64,000 nt of DNA from AC-32 sp963736055 (GTDB lineage: Bacteria > Actinomycetota > Thermoleophilia > Gaiellales > Gaiellaceae), in assembly GCA_963736055.1 (NCBI GenBank), contig CAVTNM010000008.1, positions 496,001 to 560,000 of the forward strand, read 5' to 3'. Of the stretch, positions 53,402 to 61,183 are shown piece by piece. The notes under the pieces are model-generated. The model had not been told where the DNA came from. It made no database searches and saw only the letters and a program-made list of their open reading frames with translations. Both the position numbers and the translations under genes were made by a program. The stretch's first letter is position 1; every line of letters begins with the position of its first letter.

Positions 53402-54196
53402 CTACAACGCCACGGCCAGTTGGTCGTCCACCCGGCGGAACACCAGCGCAGCCAGCGTCAGCGCGACGAACGCGGCGCAGAGCGTGTAGACCGTGTCGCC
53501 CGCGGTCGGCAAGCGGCCGAAGAAGAGCGGGTCGCGAATCGCGAGCAGCGGCGGAGTGATGAAGTTGCCGTAATGGAGGAGATCGGCAAGCCAGGGCCGG
53601 TCGTCGATCTTCGGCAGCTGATCGAAGGTGTAGAAGACGGGCGTCAGGAAGAACCAGGGCAGCAGCACCGTGATGATGATGTGCTCGACGTCGCGGAACA
53701 CGACCGTGGCCGCGGCGACCATGATCCCGAGCGCGCCGACGAGCGCGATCAGCGGCACGCAGAGCAGGAGCGCGGCCCAGAAGGTGGAGCGGGTCGCGGG
53801 TATGACGATCAGGTTCAGCGGCAGGATCACCGCCAGCATCACCCCGAAGCTGAGCAGGTTCGTCCCGACGACCGCGAGTGGCAGCAGCTGGCGCGGGAAC
53901 TTGACCTGCTTGATCAGGTTCGCGTGCGTGAGCAGGCTCGAGCTCGAGGACTGAAGCGAGCTCTGGAAGAAGATCCACACCAGCAGCCCGCTGAGGATGA
54001 AGAGCGGGTAATGCGGGATCGAGAACGCCTTCCAGAGGACCGAGAAGACGAGCGTGTAGACGCCGACCAGCACGAGCGGGTTCACGAGCGTCCACGCGAC
54101 GCCCAGGAGCGAGCCCCGGTACTTGACCCGCAGCTCGCGCCGGTAGAGGTTCAGAAACAGCTCTCGGTAGCGGATCAGGTCGGCGTAGAGCGCCAC
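53402..54196 (-). CDS. ABC-2 polysaccharide-export permease (Wzm/TagG type)
   Basis: A GTG start (VALYADLIRYRELFLNLYRR) gives 264 residues; the amphipathic N-terminal helix with RELRVKYRGSLLGVAWTLVN is the gate-helix pattern of this family. About six spans follow (PLVLVGVYTLVFSVLW, YPLFILSGLLVWIFFQSSLQ, LLSFGVMLAVILPLNLIVIP, LIALVGALGIMVAAATVVFR). HIIITVLLPWFFLTPVFYTF is typical of O-antigen/teichoic-acid exporters. It is the first gene of the operon that continues with hemE, hemH and the ATPase. Confidence 0.92.
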   Translation of the reverse strand: MALYADLIRYRELFLNLYRRELRVKYRGSLLGVAWTLVNPLVLVGVYTLVFSVLWKAFSIPHYPLFILSGLLVWIFFQSSLQSSSSSLLTHANLIKQVKFPRQLLPLAVVGTNLLSFGVMLAVILPLNLIVIPATRSTFWAALLLCVPLIALVGALGIMVAAATVVFRDVEHIIITVLLPWFFLTPVFYTFDQLPKIDDRPWLADLLHYGNFITPPLLAIRDPLFFGRLPTAGDTVYTLCAAFVALTLAALVFRRVDDQLAVAL

Positions 54197-54232
54197 GGCG
54201 GCCAGTGTAGTGCTCCCGTAGAATCGGCCGGC

Positions 54233-55477
54233 GTGGGCCGTCCTGAGAGATCTCGGCCGGTCGCCGGAGGTGAGCGGGGCCGGCTCGGCGACCTCGGCCA
54301 TGACTACGACCAAGGGCATCTGACCTACGTCGAGCAGCTCGAGCCCGGAGGGCGGGTGTGGCTGCGCACGAAGCCGTTCAGCGCGCCGCCGAACGACGAG
54401 CTGCCGCGCTGCCTGCACACCTTCGCCCACATCGTCGGGCTGATGCAGCTCGGCCTCCGCGCGCAGGTCCTGGACGTCGGCTGCGGCCCCGGCTGGCTGA
54501 GCGAGTTCCTGGCCAGCTGCGGCTACTGGGTGACCGGTGTCGACATCTCCCCCGACATGGTCGAGATCGCGCGCCAGCGGATCGAGGCGATTCCCGGCCT
54601 GGTCGGCGAGGAGCTGGAGCCCGTCGCCGAGTTCCATGCCATGCCGGTTCGCGAGATGCCCTGGACCGACCGGTTCGACGGGGCGATCCTCTACGACACG
54701 ATGCACCACTTCGACGAGGAGCTCGAGACGCTCGAGGTGATCCGGCGGACGCTGGTGCCGGGCGGGCAGATCTACATCCACGAAGGCGTGCGCCCACCGG
54801 CCGGCTCGGAGGCGGAGAAGAACCTCGTCGAGGAGATGAAGCGGTTCGGGACGCTCGAGTCGCCGTTCGACCCCGACTATCTCGTCGAGGTGGTCGAGGG
54901 TGCTGGCTTCACGGAGGTCCGCCGACTGCTCGAGGTCGACGAGCTGGTGGACCTCGCCGGGCCGGCGCGGCGCCGCGACCGCTTCCTGGAGCGCTTCCTC
55001 CCGGATCGCCTGAGGGCCCGGGCGCTCAATCAGGCGGTCTTACGGCCGGAGTTCAACATCATCCACGCGGTGAGCCCTGTTCCCGAGGGCGGCGAGAGCG
55101 CTCAGTTCTCGGCGCGGATCGAGGCGGAAGGGGACTGGTCGCGGTCGGAGTCCGGACGAGAGCTGACGCGGACCCTGAGGATCACGAACCAGGGCCGCTC
55201 GTTCTGGCCGGCCGGGCTCTGGCACCCGTTCCCGAAGGGATCGGTGACGGTCGGGCCGTATGTCTCCGGGCCGGAGGGCGAGCGGCTGGTCGAGCTCGCC
55301 CGAGTGAAGCTGCCGCGCTCGCTCACGCAGGGCGAGACCGCGACGGTCGAGCTGAGCGTGCCCGTCGACCAGGTCGGCCCCGGCCAGGCGATCACCGTCG
55401 ATCTCGTGCGCGAGTGGATCTTCTGGTTCGCGGAGACGGGCTCGGAGCCGCTCGTGCTGCAGGTGCCCGCGCCCTAG
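54233..55477 (+). CDS. SAM-dependent methyltransferase with C-terminal beta-sandwich domain
   Basis: A GTG start (VGRPERSRPV) gives 414 residues. The class I methyltransferase core (about 40-225) has motif I VLDVGCGPGWLSEFLA, acidic loop TGVDISPDMVEIAR and FDGAILYDTMHHFDEEL. From about residue 290 comes an Ig-like beta-sandwich: LTRTLRITNQGRSFWPAGLW, RLVELARVKLPRSLTQGETA, ITVDLVREWIFWFAETGSE. This accessory domain resembles the middle domain of the adjacent GT2-GT32 protein and is analogous to the sugar-binding domain of the exporter ATPase. It may methylate the exported glycan (inference). It is divergent from the permease gene. Confidence 0.85.
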   Translation: MGRPERSRPVAGGERGRLGDLGHDYDQGHLTYVEQLEPGGRVWLRTKPFSAPPNDELPRCLHTFAHIVGLMQLGLRAQVLDVGCGPGWLSEFLASCGYWVTGVDISPDMVEIARQRIEAIPGLVGEELEPVAEFHAMPVREMPWTDRFDGAILYDTMHHFDEELETLEVIRRTLVPGGQIYIHEGVRPPAGSEAEKNLVEEMKRFGTLESPFDPDYLVEVVEGAGFTEVRRLLEVDELVDLAGPARRRDRFLERFLPDRLRARALNQAVLRPEFNIIHAVSPVPEGGESAQFSARIEAEGDWSRSESGRELTRTLRITNQGRSFWPAGLWHPFPKGSVTVGPYVSGPEGERLVELARVKLPRSLTQGETATVELSVPVDQVGPGQAITVDLVREWIFWFAETGSEPLVLQVPAP

Positions 55478-57171
55478 CTTCCGCCGGTCGGGGCGGCCTC
55501 GCGCCAGCTCATCGACCAGTGGTGCACGGCATAGGCCTCGGGGAATCGCTCGTCTTGCCGCTCGGGCTCCGACCAGAGGTAGGGGTAGAAGAGCTCCGGC
55601 GGGAAGAGCGTCACCTCCGGAAAGTCCCACATCAGGTGGGTGAAGAACGGCGGTCCGGTCGCCGCGGGGAGGGGAGCCCGGCCGAACGTCTCGGTGACTA
55701 GCTCGGCGGCACGCCTGAACGCGGGGTGACCGGCCGTCGCCCCGAGCAGGGCGGTATTGACCTCACCGGGCTGCTGGAACGCAGCGAAGGCCTCGACACC
55801 CTTGAGCAGGGGATCGAGCGGGCGCAGGCACTCGAAGTCCGTGTCGACGTACACGCCTCCGTGCCTCGCGAGGATGTGGAAGCGGGCGACGTCCGCGAGC
55901 TCGACCGGGCTTCTCGCCCGGCGGACGATCTCGGCCGGCACTCCGACCTCGGCCAGGTCGTCGTCGCGCCAGAGCCGATGCTCCCAGTCCGGATGGTGAC
56001 GTGCCCACGTCTCGCCGAAGCGGCGCTCGGCCTCGGGCATCGCGTCCGGCCCGAGCCAGATGCGATGGAAGATCCGAGGGATCCGCTGCGCCCCGAGCAG
56101 CCGGCGGAGGCGCCCGGGCACGCTTCGCTGCGCCGGCCCGCGGGGGACTACCTCCACGGTCGCCTCGACCCCTGCTTCTAGCCAGCGCACGTGCTCGTGG
56201 ACGAGGTCGAGTTGAAGGCCGTAGCGGCCGGGCTCCTCCGGTGCCGTGACGGTTACCGGCGCGATCGCCGACGCGCCCCTGGGCAGGGGTGCCGGGAGCG
56301 GGGTCCGGTCGCGGTCGACCGGGTCCTCGCGCCAGCGGTAGGAGAGTCGGACGAGCGGCTCCTCAATCCCGCCCGGCCAGTCGAGGTCGCTGTCGTTCCG
56401 GACCTCGACGAAGAGCTCCCTGGTCTCGCCCTCGTACATGCGGAGATCCGGCTCGAGGAGGCGCATCGAGCGCGCGGCTCTCTTTGACGGCCCCTTGGAG
56501 AGCGGCCGCGCCGCGCGGCGGGCGAAGCGTTCCGGCAGGTAGTAGGTGGCGTTGAACGGCCCGCCGCCCGGAGCGACGCGATTCGGCTCCTGGATCTCGT
56601 AGAAGAGGCTGTGCACGAGGCGCTCTTCCCGGGTCTCGAGCGAGCAGAGCAGGTGGTAGATCGGCTCCGGCCGGTACTCAGCCGGAAACGCGGGATCGGC
56701 GCGGCTGTGGAGCACGCCGGCGAAGGTGAGGCCGGGATCGTTCCGTACGAGCCGGTTCTGGTAGTCGGGCGCCCAGGGCAGCTCGGCGAGCCAACCGCGG
56801 CCGCTCGGATCGAGCCAGCGGCGGGGGAACCAGTACTGCCTCAGCTCGGGCGCGGCGGTCAGCTCGGGCAGGACCGCGATCAGCTCGGGGCTGGCCTGCT
56901 CGTCGCCGTCCAGCCGCAGGATCCAGTCGCCCGAGCACTCGCCGTGGAGCCAGGCGAGGTGGGCCTCGAGGAACTCGAACTCGCAGCGGAGCACGCGGTC
57001 GGCGACGGCCTCGTAGACCGCCACGTCCGCGGGGTCCACGCGCTGGTCGGCGGCGATCACGATCTCGTCCGCGACCCCGCGCAGGGGCTCCAGCATCTCC
57101 CGGATCTGGGGGCCGGGAGCATCCGTGAGACAGCAGACCGACAGGCTCATGGTCTCGCCATACTCAGCCAT
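55474..57171 (-). CDS. Bifunctional glycosyltransferase: GT2-like + beta-sandwich + GT32-like
   Basis: The protein is 565 residues; MSLSVCC at 57150 is an alternative start seven residues in. The N-terminal GT-A part (about 8-200) has SLSVCCLTDAPGP, ADEIVIAADQRVD and WILRLDGDEQASPELIAVLP. A middle beta-sandwich (about 235-345; LFVEVRNDSDLDWPGGIEEP, GRYGLQLDLVHEHVRWLEAG) is followed by a GT32/Gly_transf_sug domain (IPRIFHRIWLGPDAMPEAER, ADVARFHILARHGGVYVDTD with the DxD motif). Two transferases in one chain could add two successive sugars. It overlaps the convergent methyltransferase by four bases and is nearly start-to-start with the GT4 gene. Confidence 0.85.
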   Translation of the reverse strand: MAEYGETMSLSVCCLTDAPGPQIREMLEPLRGVADEIVIAADQRVDPADVAVYEAVADRVLRCEFEFLEAHLAWLHGECSGDWILRLDGDEQASPELIAVLPELTAAPELRQYWFPRRWLDPSGRGWLAELPWAPDYQNRLVRNDPGLTFAGVLHSRADPAFPAEYRPEPIYHLLCSLETREERLVHSLFYEIQEPNRVAPGGGPFNATYYLPERFARRAARPLSKGPSKRAARSMRLLEPDLRMYEGETRELFVEVRNDSDLDWPGGIEEPLVRLSYRWREDPVDRDRTPLPAPLPRGASAIAPVTVTAPEEPGRYGLQLDLVHEHVRWLEAGVEATVEVVPRGPAQRSVPGRLRRLLGAQRIPRIFHRIWLGPDAMPEAERRFGETWARHHPDWEHRLWRDDDLAEVGVPAEIVRRARSPVELADVARFHILARHGGVYVDTDFECLRPLDPLLKGVEAFAAFQQPGEVNTALLGATAGHPAFRRAAELVTETFGRAPLPAATGPPFFTHLMWDFPEVTLFPPELFYPYLWSEPERQDERFPEAYAVHHWSMSWREAAPTGGS

Positions 57172-57173
57172 CC

Positions 57174-58259
57174 ATGCGAATCGTGCTCGACGTCAGCCCG
57201 CTCTCCCGCCCGCGCACGGGGATCGGGAACTACGTGCGCGGCATGGTCGCGGGGCTCGCGGAGGCCGCGGCGGGTGAGCACGAGCTGGTCGCGTTCGGGC
57301 CTTCCGGCCCCAACGGGCGCAGACGGATCCGTGAGTCGCTTGCTGGCCTGCCGGTGGAGCTGCGGCTGCCACTGCTGCCGAGGGCCCAGGCCTGGCGGGC
57401 CGGCTGGAGCCGCCTCGGCCGGCCGCCGGTCGAGTCGGTGGTCGGGCGGCTCGACGTCTTCCACTTCTCCGACTGGATGTACCCGTCCCAGCGCAGCGGG
57501 GTGCGGGCCACGACCGTGCACGACCTGGTGCCGTTGCGCTTCCCTGAGTGGGTCGAGCCGGCGACGCTGCGCATGCACGGGCCGAAGTACGAGAACGCCG
57601 CACGCACCTGCGACCGGGTCTTCGTCAACTCGCGCTTCACGGCCGCCGAGGTGCGCGAGCTGCTCGGCGTGCCCGAGGAGCGGATCGTGGTCGCCTACCC
57701 GGGGATCGATCCACGGTTTCGCCCAGACGGGGAGCGTGCCGACCTGGGCGCGCCGTACGTGCTGGCCGTCTCGACGCTCGAGCCGCGGAAGAACCTGCCG
57801 ACGCTGGTTGCCGCGTTCACGATCCTGCGGCGCCGCCGGCCCGAGTTGACGCTCGCGCTCGCGGGGCTCGAGGGCTGGGAGGATCGCCCGCTGGCGGCGG
57901 AGGGCGTGCGCCTCCTCGGATTCGTCTCGGACGAGGAGCTCGCCCGGCTCTACCGCGGGGCGAGCGCCTTCGCGTACCCCTCTCGCTTCGAGGGGTTCGG
58001 CTTGCCGGTCGTCGAGGCACTCGCGAGCGGGACGCCGACCGTCGTCTCGTCGCATCCGTCGCTGGACGAGGCCTCCGGCGACGCAGCGCTGCGCGCCGAC
58101 CCCGACGACCCCGATGCATTCGCGGACGCGCTCGAGGCGGCGCTCGACGCGCCTCGCGGCGTCGGCGAGGCTCACGCGGCCCGTTTCACCTGGCGAGCCT
58201 GTGGCAAAGCCCTCCTGGCCGGCTACCAAGGCGCCCGAGACCCGAGCCTGTCCAAGTAA
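57174..58259 (+). CDS. Family 4 glycosyltransferase (first of three)
   Basis: The 361-residue GT-B enzyme reads LDVSPLSRPRTGIGNYVRGM, TVHDLVPLRFPEWVEPATLR, VFVNSRFTAAEVRELLGVPE and VLAVSTLEPRKNLPTLVAAF. The donor site is LYRGASAFAYPSRFEGFGLP (E-x7-E type) with VVEALASGTPTVVSS. It probably transfers mannose or rhamnose to a growing glycan. Its stop codon TAA lies inside the first of three tandem GTAACAG palindromes, so insertion of the repeat may have set the C-terminus (SLSK). It is the first of three similar genes in a row. Confidence 0.9.
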   Translation: MRIVLDVSPLSRPRTGIGNYVRGMVAGLAEAAAGEHELVAFGPSGPNGRRRIRESLAGLPVELRLPLLPRAQAWRAGWSRLGRPPVESVVGRLDVFHFSDWMYPSQRSGVRATTVHDLVPLRFPEWVEPATLRMHGPKYENAARTCDRVFVNSRFTAAEVRELLGVPEERIVVAYPGIDPRFRPDGERADLGAPYVLAVSTLEPRKNLPTLVAAFTILRRRRPELTLALAGLEGWEDRPLAAEGVRLLGFVSDEELARLYRGASAFAYPSRFEGFGLPVVEALASGTPTVVSSHPSLDEASGDAALRADPDDPDAFADALEAALDAPRGVGEAHAARFTWRACGKALLAGYQGARDPSLSK

Positions 58260-58272
58260 CAGACTGTTACTT
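58254..58272. repeat. GTAACAG palindrome, tandem unit 1
   Basis: AAGTAACAGACTGTTACTT, a perfect 19-bp palindrome with central A. It starts a 56-base unit that continues with TTAGTC, then CATTTCTC and GCCGCTTTC. The TAA within it is the stop codon of the upstream glycosyltransferase. Confidence 0.92.
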
Positions 58273-58309
58273 AGTCTCCAGCGCCGCCATTTCTCCGATA
58301 GCCGCTTTC

Positions 58310-58328
58310 AAGTAACAGACTGTTACTT
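58310..58328. repeat. GTAACAG palindrome, tandem unit 2
   Basis: Identical 19-bp palindrome, 56 bases from unit 1. It starts a 51-base unit with the same following elements (TAGTC, CATTTCTC, GCGGCTTC) at slightly different spacing, so the whole unit and not only the palindrome was duplicated. Confidence 0.92.
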
Positions 58329-58360
58329 AGTCGAGCGTCCATTTCTCAATGAGCGGCTTC

Positions 58361-58379
58361 AAGTAACAGACTGTTACTT
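58361..58379. repeat. GTAACAG palindrome, tandem unit 3
   Basis: Identical 19-bp palindrome, 51 bases from unit 2 and ten bases before the ATG of the next glycosyltransferase. The array fills the whole gap between the two genes, and no separate promoter is visible. Confidence 0.92.
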
Positions 58380-58389
58380 TCTCTGGGCA

Positions 58390-59388
58390 ATGCGCGTGGG
58401 CATCGACGTCTCGTCGCTCGCGCTCACGCGGGCGGGCACGGCGCGCCACATCGACTCGCTGCTCGAGGCTCTCGGGCACGAGCCCGACGTGGAGCTGCGT
58501 CGCTACGGGCTGGGTGGATCGAGCCGCGCGCTCGTCCCGCTGCGCGACATCGGCTGGTACCTCGCCGCCCTGCCGGCGAAGGCGAAGCGGGACAAGGCCG
58601 ACGTCCTGCACTGCCCGACCCATCGCGCGCCCGTGAGCTCACCCGTGCCGCTCGTCGTCACCTTCCACGACCTCGCAGTGCTGCGCCACCCGGAGACCTT
58701 CAACCGCTGGACGCGCACCTACAGCCGCCACGCGCTGCCGCGGGTGGCCAAGGCCGCGCGGAGGCTGATCGCCGTCTCCGAGTTCACGAAGCGCGAGCTG
58801 CTCGACCTCCTCGACGTGCCCGCAGAGAAGGTGCACGTGATCCCGAACGCCGTCGGCCCGCCCTTCGAGCCGAACGGCGACGCGGCGGCGGGCGACTACG
58901 TGCTCGCCGTCTCGACGCTCGAGCCGCGGAAGAACCTGCCGCGCCTCCTCGAGGCCTACCGCCGCGCACGCCTGAACGGGCTCGAGCTGCTCGTCGCAGG
59001 GGCCCGTGGCTGGGGTGGCGTCCGGGTCGAGGGCGACGGGATCCGCTGGCTCGGTGAGGTCGGCGACGCGGAGCTGGCGCGGCTCTACCGCGGCGCGAGC
59101 TGCGTCGCCTACGTCTCGCTCTACGAGGGGTTCGGGCTGCCCGTGCTCGAGGCGATGGCCTGCGGCGCCCCGGTTGTCGCTGGGCGGAACGAGGCCGCGG
59201 AGGAGGTCGCGGGCAACGCCGCCGTGCTGGTCGACCCGCTCGACGCCGACGCGATCGCAGCCGGGCTCACCGAGGCGGTCGAGCGCCGGGCCGAGCTGCG
59301 AAGGCTCGGGCTCGAGCGGGCCAGGGCCTTCGACTGGCGCCAGGTGGCGCGGGCCACCGTCGAGGTGTACCGGGAGGCGGCGGCGTGA
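58390..59388 (+). CDS. Family 4 glycosyltransferase (second of three)
   Basis: The start is the ATG (MRVGIDVSSLALTRAGTARH) just after the repeat array; the frame stays open upstream only because the palindrome can be read as VTDCY. The protein is 332 residues, GT-B fold: LVVTFHDLAVLRHPETFNRW, LIAVSEFTKRELLDLLDVPA, LAVSTLEPRKNLPRLLEAYR, LYRGASCVAYVSLYEGFGLP. It is closely similar in layout to its neighbours, pointing to local duplication. It overlaps the next gene by four bases. No clear ribosome site is visible, because the third palindrome occupies that position. Confidence 0.9.
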   Translation: MRVGIDVSSLALTRAGTARHIDSLLEALGHEPDVELRRYGLGGSSRALVPLRDIGWYLAALPAKAKRDKADVLHCPTHRAPVSSPVPLVVTFHDLAVLRHPETFNRWTRTYSRHALPRVAKAARRLIAVSEFTKRELLDLLDVPAEKVHVIPNAVGPPFEPNGDAAAGDYVLAVSTLEPRKNLPRLLEAYRRARLNGLELLVAGARGWGGVRVEGDGIRWLGEVGDAELARLYRGASCVAYVSLYEGFGLPVLEAMACGAPVVAGRNEAAEEVAGNAAVLVDPLDADAIAAGLTEAVERRAELRRLGLERARAFDWRQVARATVEVYREAAA

Positions 59389-60434
59389 GCGACCCGCTGG
59401 TGGTCATCGACGCCGACGTGCTCGGCCGCCAGCGCACCGGCGATGAGACGTACATCCGCGGGCTGCTCGGGGAGCTCGCAGGTGCGCCGGGCCTCCGGCT
59501 GGCGGCCATTACCCGGCGGCCGGACCTGGTACCGGAGGGCATCGAGCCGATCGAGCTTCCCGCCCACAGCCAGACGCTGCGGATGGGGTTCCGCGTGCCG
59601 AGACTGCTCCGGCGGCTGCGGCCCAAGCTCGCGCATTTCCAGCACTCGCTCCCTCTCTCGTGCCCGTGCCCGGCGGTGCTGACCGTGCACGACCTCTCGT
59701 TCGAGCGCGACTCGGCGGTCATGGGGCTCCGCGACCGGCTGACCTTCAAGGCGGCGGTACCGAGATCCGCGCGCCGGGCTGCGCGCGTGCTCGCCGTCTC
59801 GGAGCTGACGAAGCGCGACCTGATCGAGCACTACGGGATTCCCGAGACCAAGATCGTGGTCACCCCGAACGGGGTCGACCCGGCCTTCACGCCGCAAGGC
59901 TCGAGCCCCAACGGTGAGCCCTACGCGCTCTTCGTCGGCGCCCTGCAGCCGCGCAAGAACGCCGGCATCGCGATCGAGGCGCTCGCCCTCCTCGGCGAGG
60001 GCGCACCGAGGCTCGTCGTCGTCGGCAAGGATCACGGCGGGCGGGCCGACGCGGAGCGGGCCGCCGAACGGAACGGCATCGCAGGCCGTGTCGACTTCCG
60101 CGGCCACGTGTCCCAGGAGGAGCTCGCAGCCCTCTACCGCGGCGCCGCCTGCCTGGTCTTCCCCTCGCGCTACGAAGGGTTCGGGCTGCCGATGGTGGAG
60201 GCGATGGCCTCGGGCACGCCCGTGGTGGCGACCACGGCCGGCGCGTTGCCCGAGGTGGCAGGCGGCGCGGCGATCCTCGTGGAGGAGCGCAACCCGGTCG
60301 CACTCGCCGGCGGGATCGAGCGGGCGATCGCCGACCGCGAGCGGCTCGTGGCCGCAGGGCTCGAGCGGGCCCGCCAGTTCACCTGGGCCGAGACCGCCCG
60401 CCGGACGCTCGAGGTCTACCGGTCGCTGCTGTGA
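59385..60434 (+). CDS. Family 4 glycosyltransferase (third of three)
   Basis: The 349-residue GT-B enzyme reads VVIDADVLGRQRTGDETYIR, LTVHDLSFERDSAVMGLRDR, VLAVSELTKRDLIEHYGIPE, YALFVGALQPRKNAGIAIEA and CLVFPSRYEGFGLPMVEAMA. Same family as the two upstream genes but more divergent. The GTG start overlaps the previous stop, and its stop overlaps the GT2 start, both by four bases, forming a coupled chain. Confidence 0.9.
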   Translation: MSDPLVVIDADVLGRQRTGDETYIRGLLGELAGAPGLRLAAITRRPDLVPEGIEPIELPAHSQTLRMGFRVPRLLRRLRPKLAHFQHSLPLSCPCPAVLTVHDLSFERDSAVMGLRDRLTFKAAVPRSARRAARVLAVSELTKRDLIEHYGIPETKIVVTPNGVDPAFTPQGSSPNGEPYALFVGALQPRKNAGIAIEALALLGEGAPRLVVVGKDHGGRADAERAAERNGIAGRVDFRGHVSQEELAALYRGAACLVFPSRYEGFGLPMVEAMASGTPVVATTAGALPEVAGGAAILVEERNPVALAGGIERAIADRERLVAAGLERARQFTWAETARRTLEVYRSLL

Positions 60435-61183
60435 ACGTGGCAGCGATCGTGATCTGGACGCCGGGCGATCCGGATCCCGGCCCCTGCCTCGAGTCGCTCG
60501 AGAGCCAGGTCGACGAGCTCGTGCTGATCGCCAACCCGGGCGGCACACCCGCGGCTGGGCGCGCACGGCTGATCGAGAACGACCGCACCCTCGGCTTCGG
60601 GGCCAACATCAACCGCGGCGTCGCGGCCACGAGCGCGCCCTTCGTGATCGCCTCGAACCCGGACATCGAAGCGACGCCGGGATCGGTTGCGGCCTTGCGC
60701 GAGTTCACCGAAGCCCACCCGCGAGCCGGGATCGTCGGCCCGCAGATGCACTACCCCGACGGGCGCTGGCAGCCCTCGCGGCGCAGCTTCCCGACGGTGA
60801 CCGGCACGCTCGTCCGCCGCACCCCGCTCCGACGAGTCCTGCACCCCGAGCAGCGACAGCGCAGCCACTACCTCCTCGACGAGCGGCCGGAGGGGCCTGC
60901 GGAGTCGGACTGGCTGCTCGGCGCGTTCCTCTTCCTGCGCCGCGAGGCGCTGGCCGAGCTCGGCGGTCTCGACGAGGGCTACCACCTATACGGCGACGAC
61001 ATCGACCTCGCCTACCGGGCGCGAAAGGCGGGCTGGGAGCGCTGGTACGTGCCCGAGGCGATCGTCGTCCACCACCACCAGGCAGTGACCGACCGCCGCC
61101 TCTTCACCCGGCGGACGCTCTGGCACTGGCGCAGCATCCTGCGCTTCGTCCGCAAGCACCCTGAGAGCCTCCGCGCGCTCTAG
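60431..61183 (+). CDS. Family 2 glycosyltransferase (rhamnosyltransferase-like)
   Basis: The protein is 250 residues. GT-A features are LESQVDELVLIANPGG, RTLGFGANINRGVAATSAPF, VIASNPDIEATPGSVAALRE (metal motif NPD), VGPQMHYPDGRWQPSRRSFP and DWLLGAFLFLRREALAELGG with the late YGDDIDLAYRARKAGWERWY. This is the WbbL/rhamnosyltransferase subgroup. The last gene of the four-gene transferase operon, it converges on the membrane GT39-like gene with a four-base overlap. Confidence 0.9.
   Translation: MNVAAIVIWTPGDPDPGPCLESLESQVDELVLIANPGGTPAAGRARLIENDRTLGFGANINRGVAATSAPFVIASNPDIEATPGSVAALREFTEAHPRAGIVGPQMHYPDGRWQPSRRSFPTVTGTLVRRTPLRRVLHPEQRQRSHYLLDERPEGPAESDWLLGAFLFLRREALAELGGLDEGYHLYGDDIDLAYRARKAGWERWYVPEAIVVHHHQAVTDRRLFTRRTLWHWRSILRFVRKHPESLRAL

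Noticed and set aside
58254..58379. CRISPR array (three repeats with 32-37-base spacers)
   Set aside because: The 'spacers' resemble each other, the repeat is a perfect palindrome also found singly elsewhere, and no cas gene is in the window.
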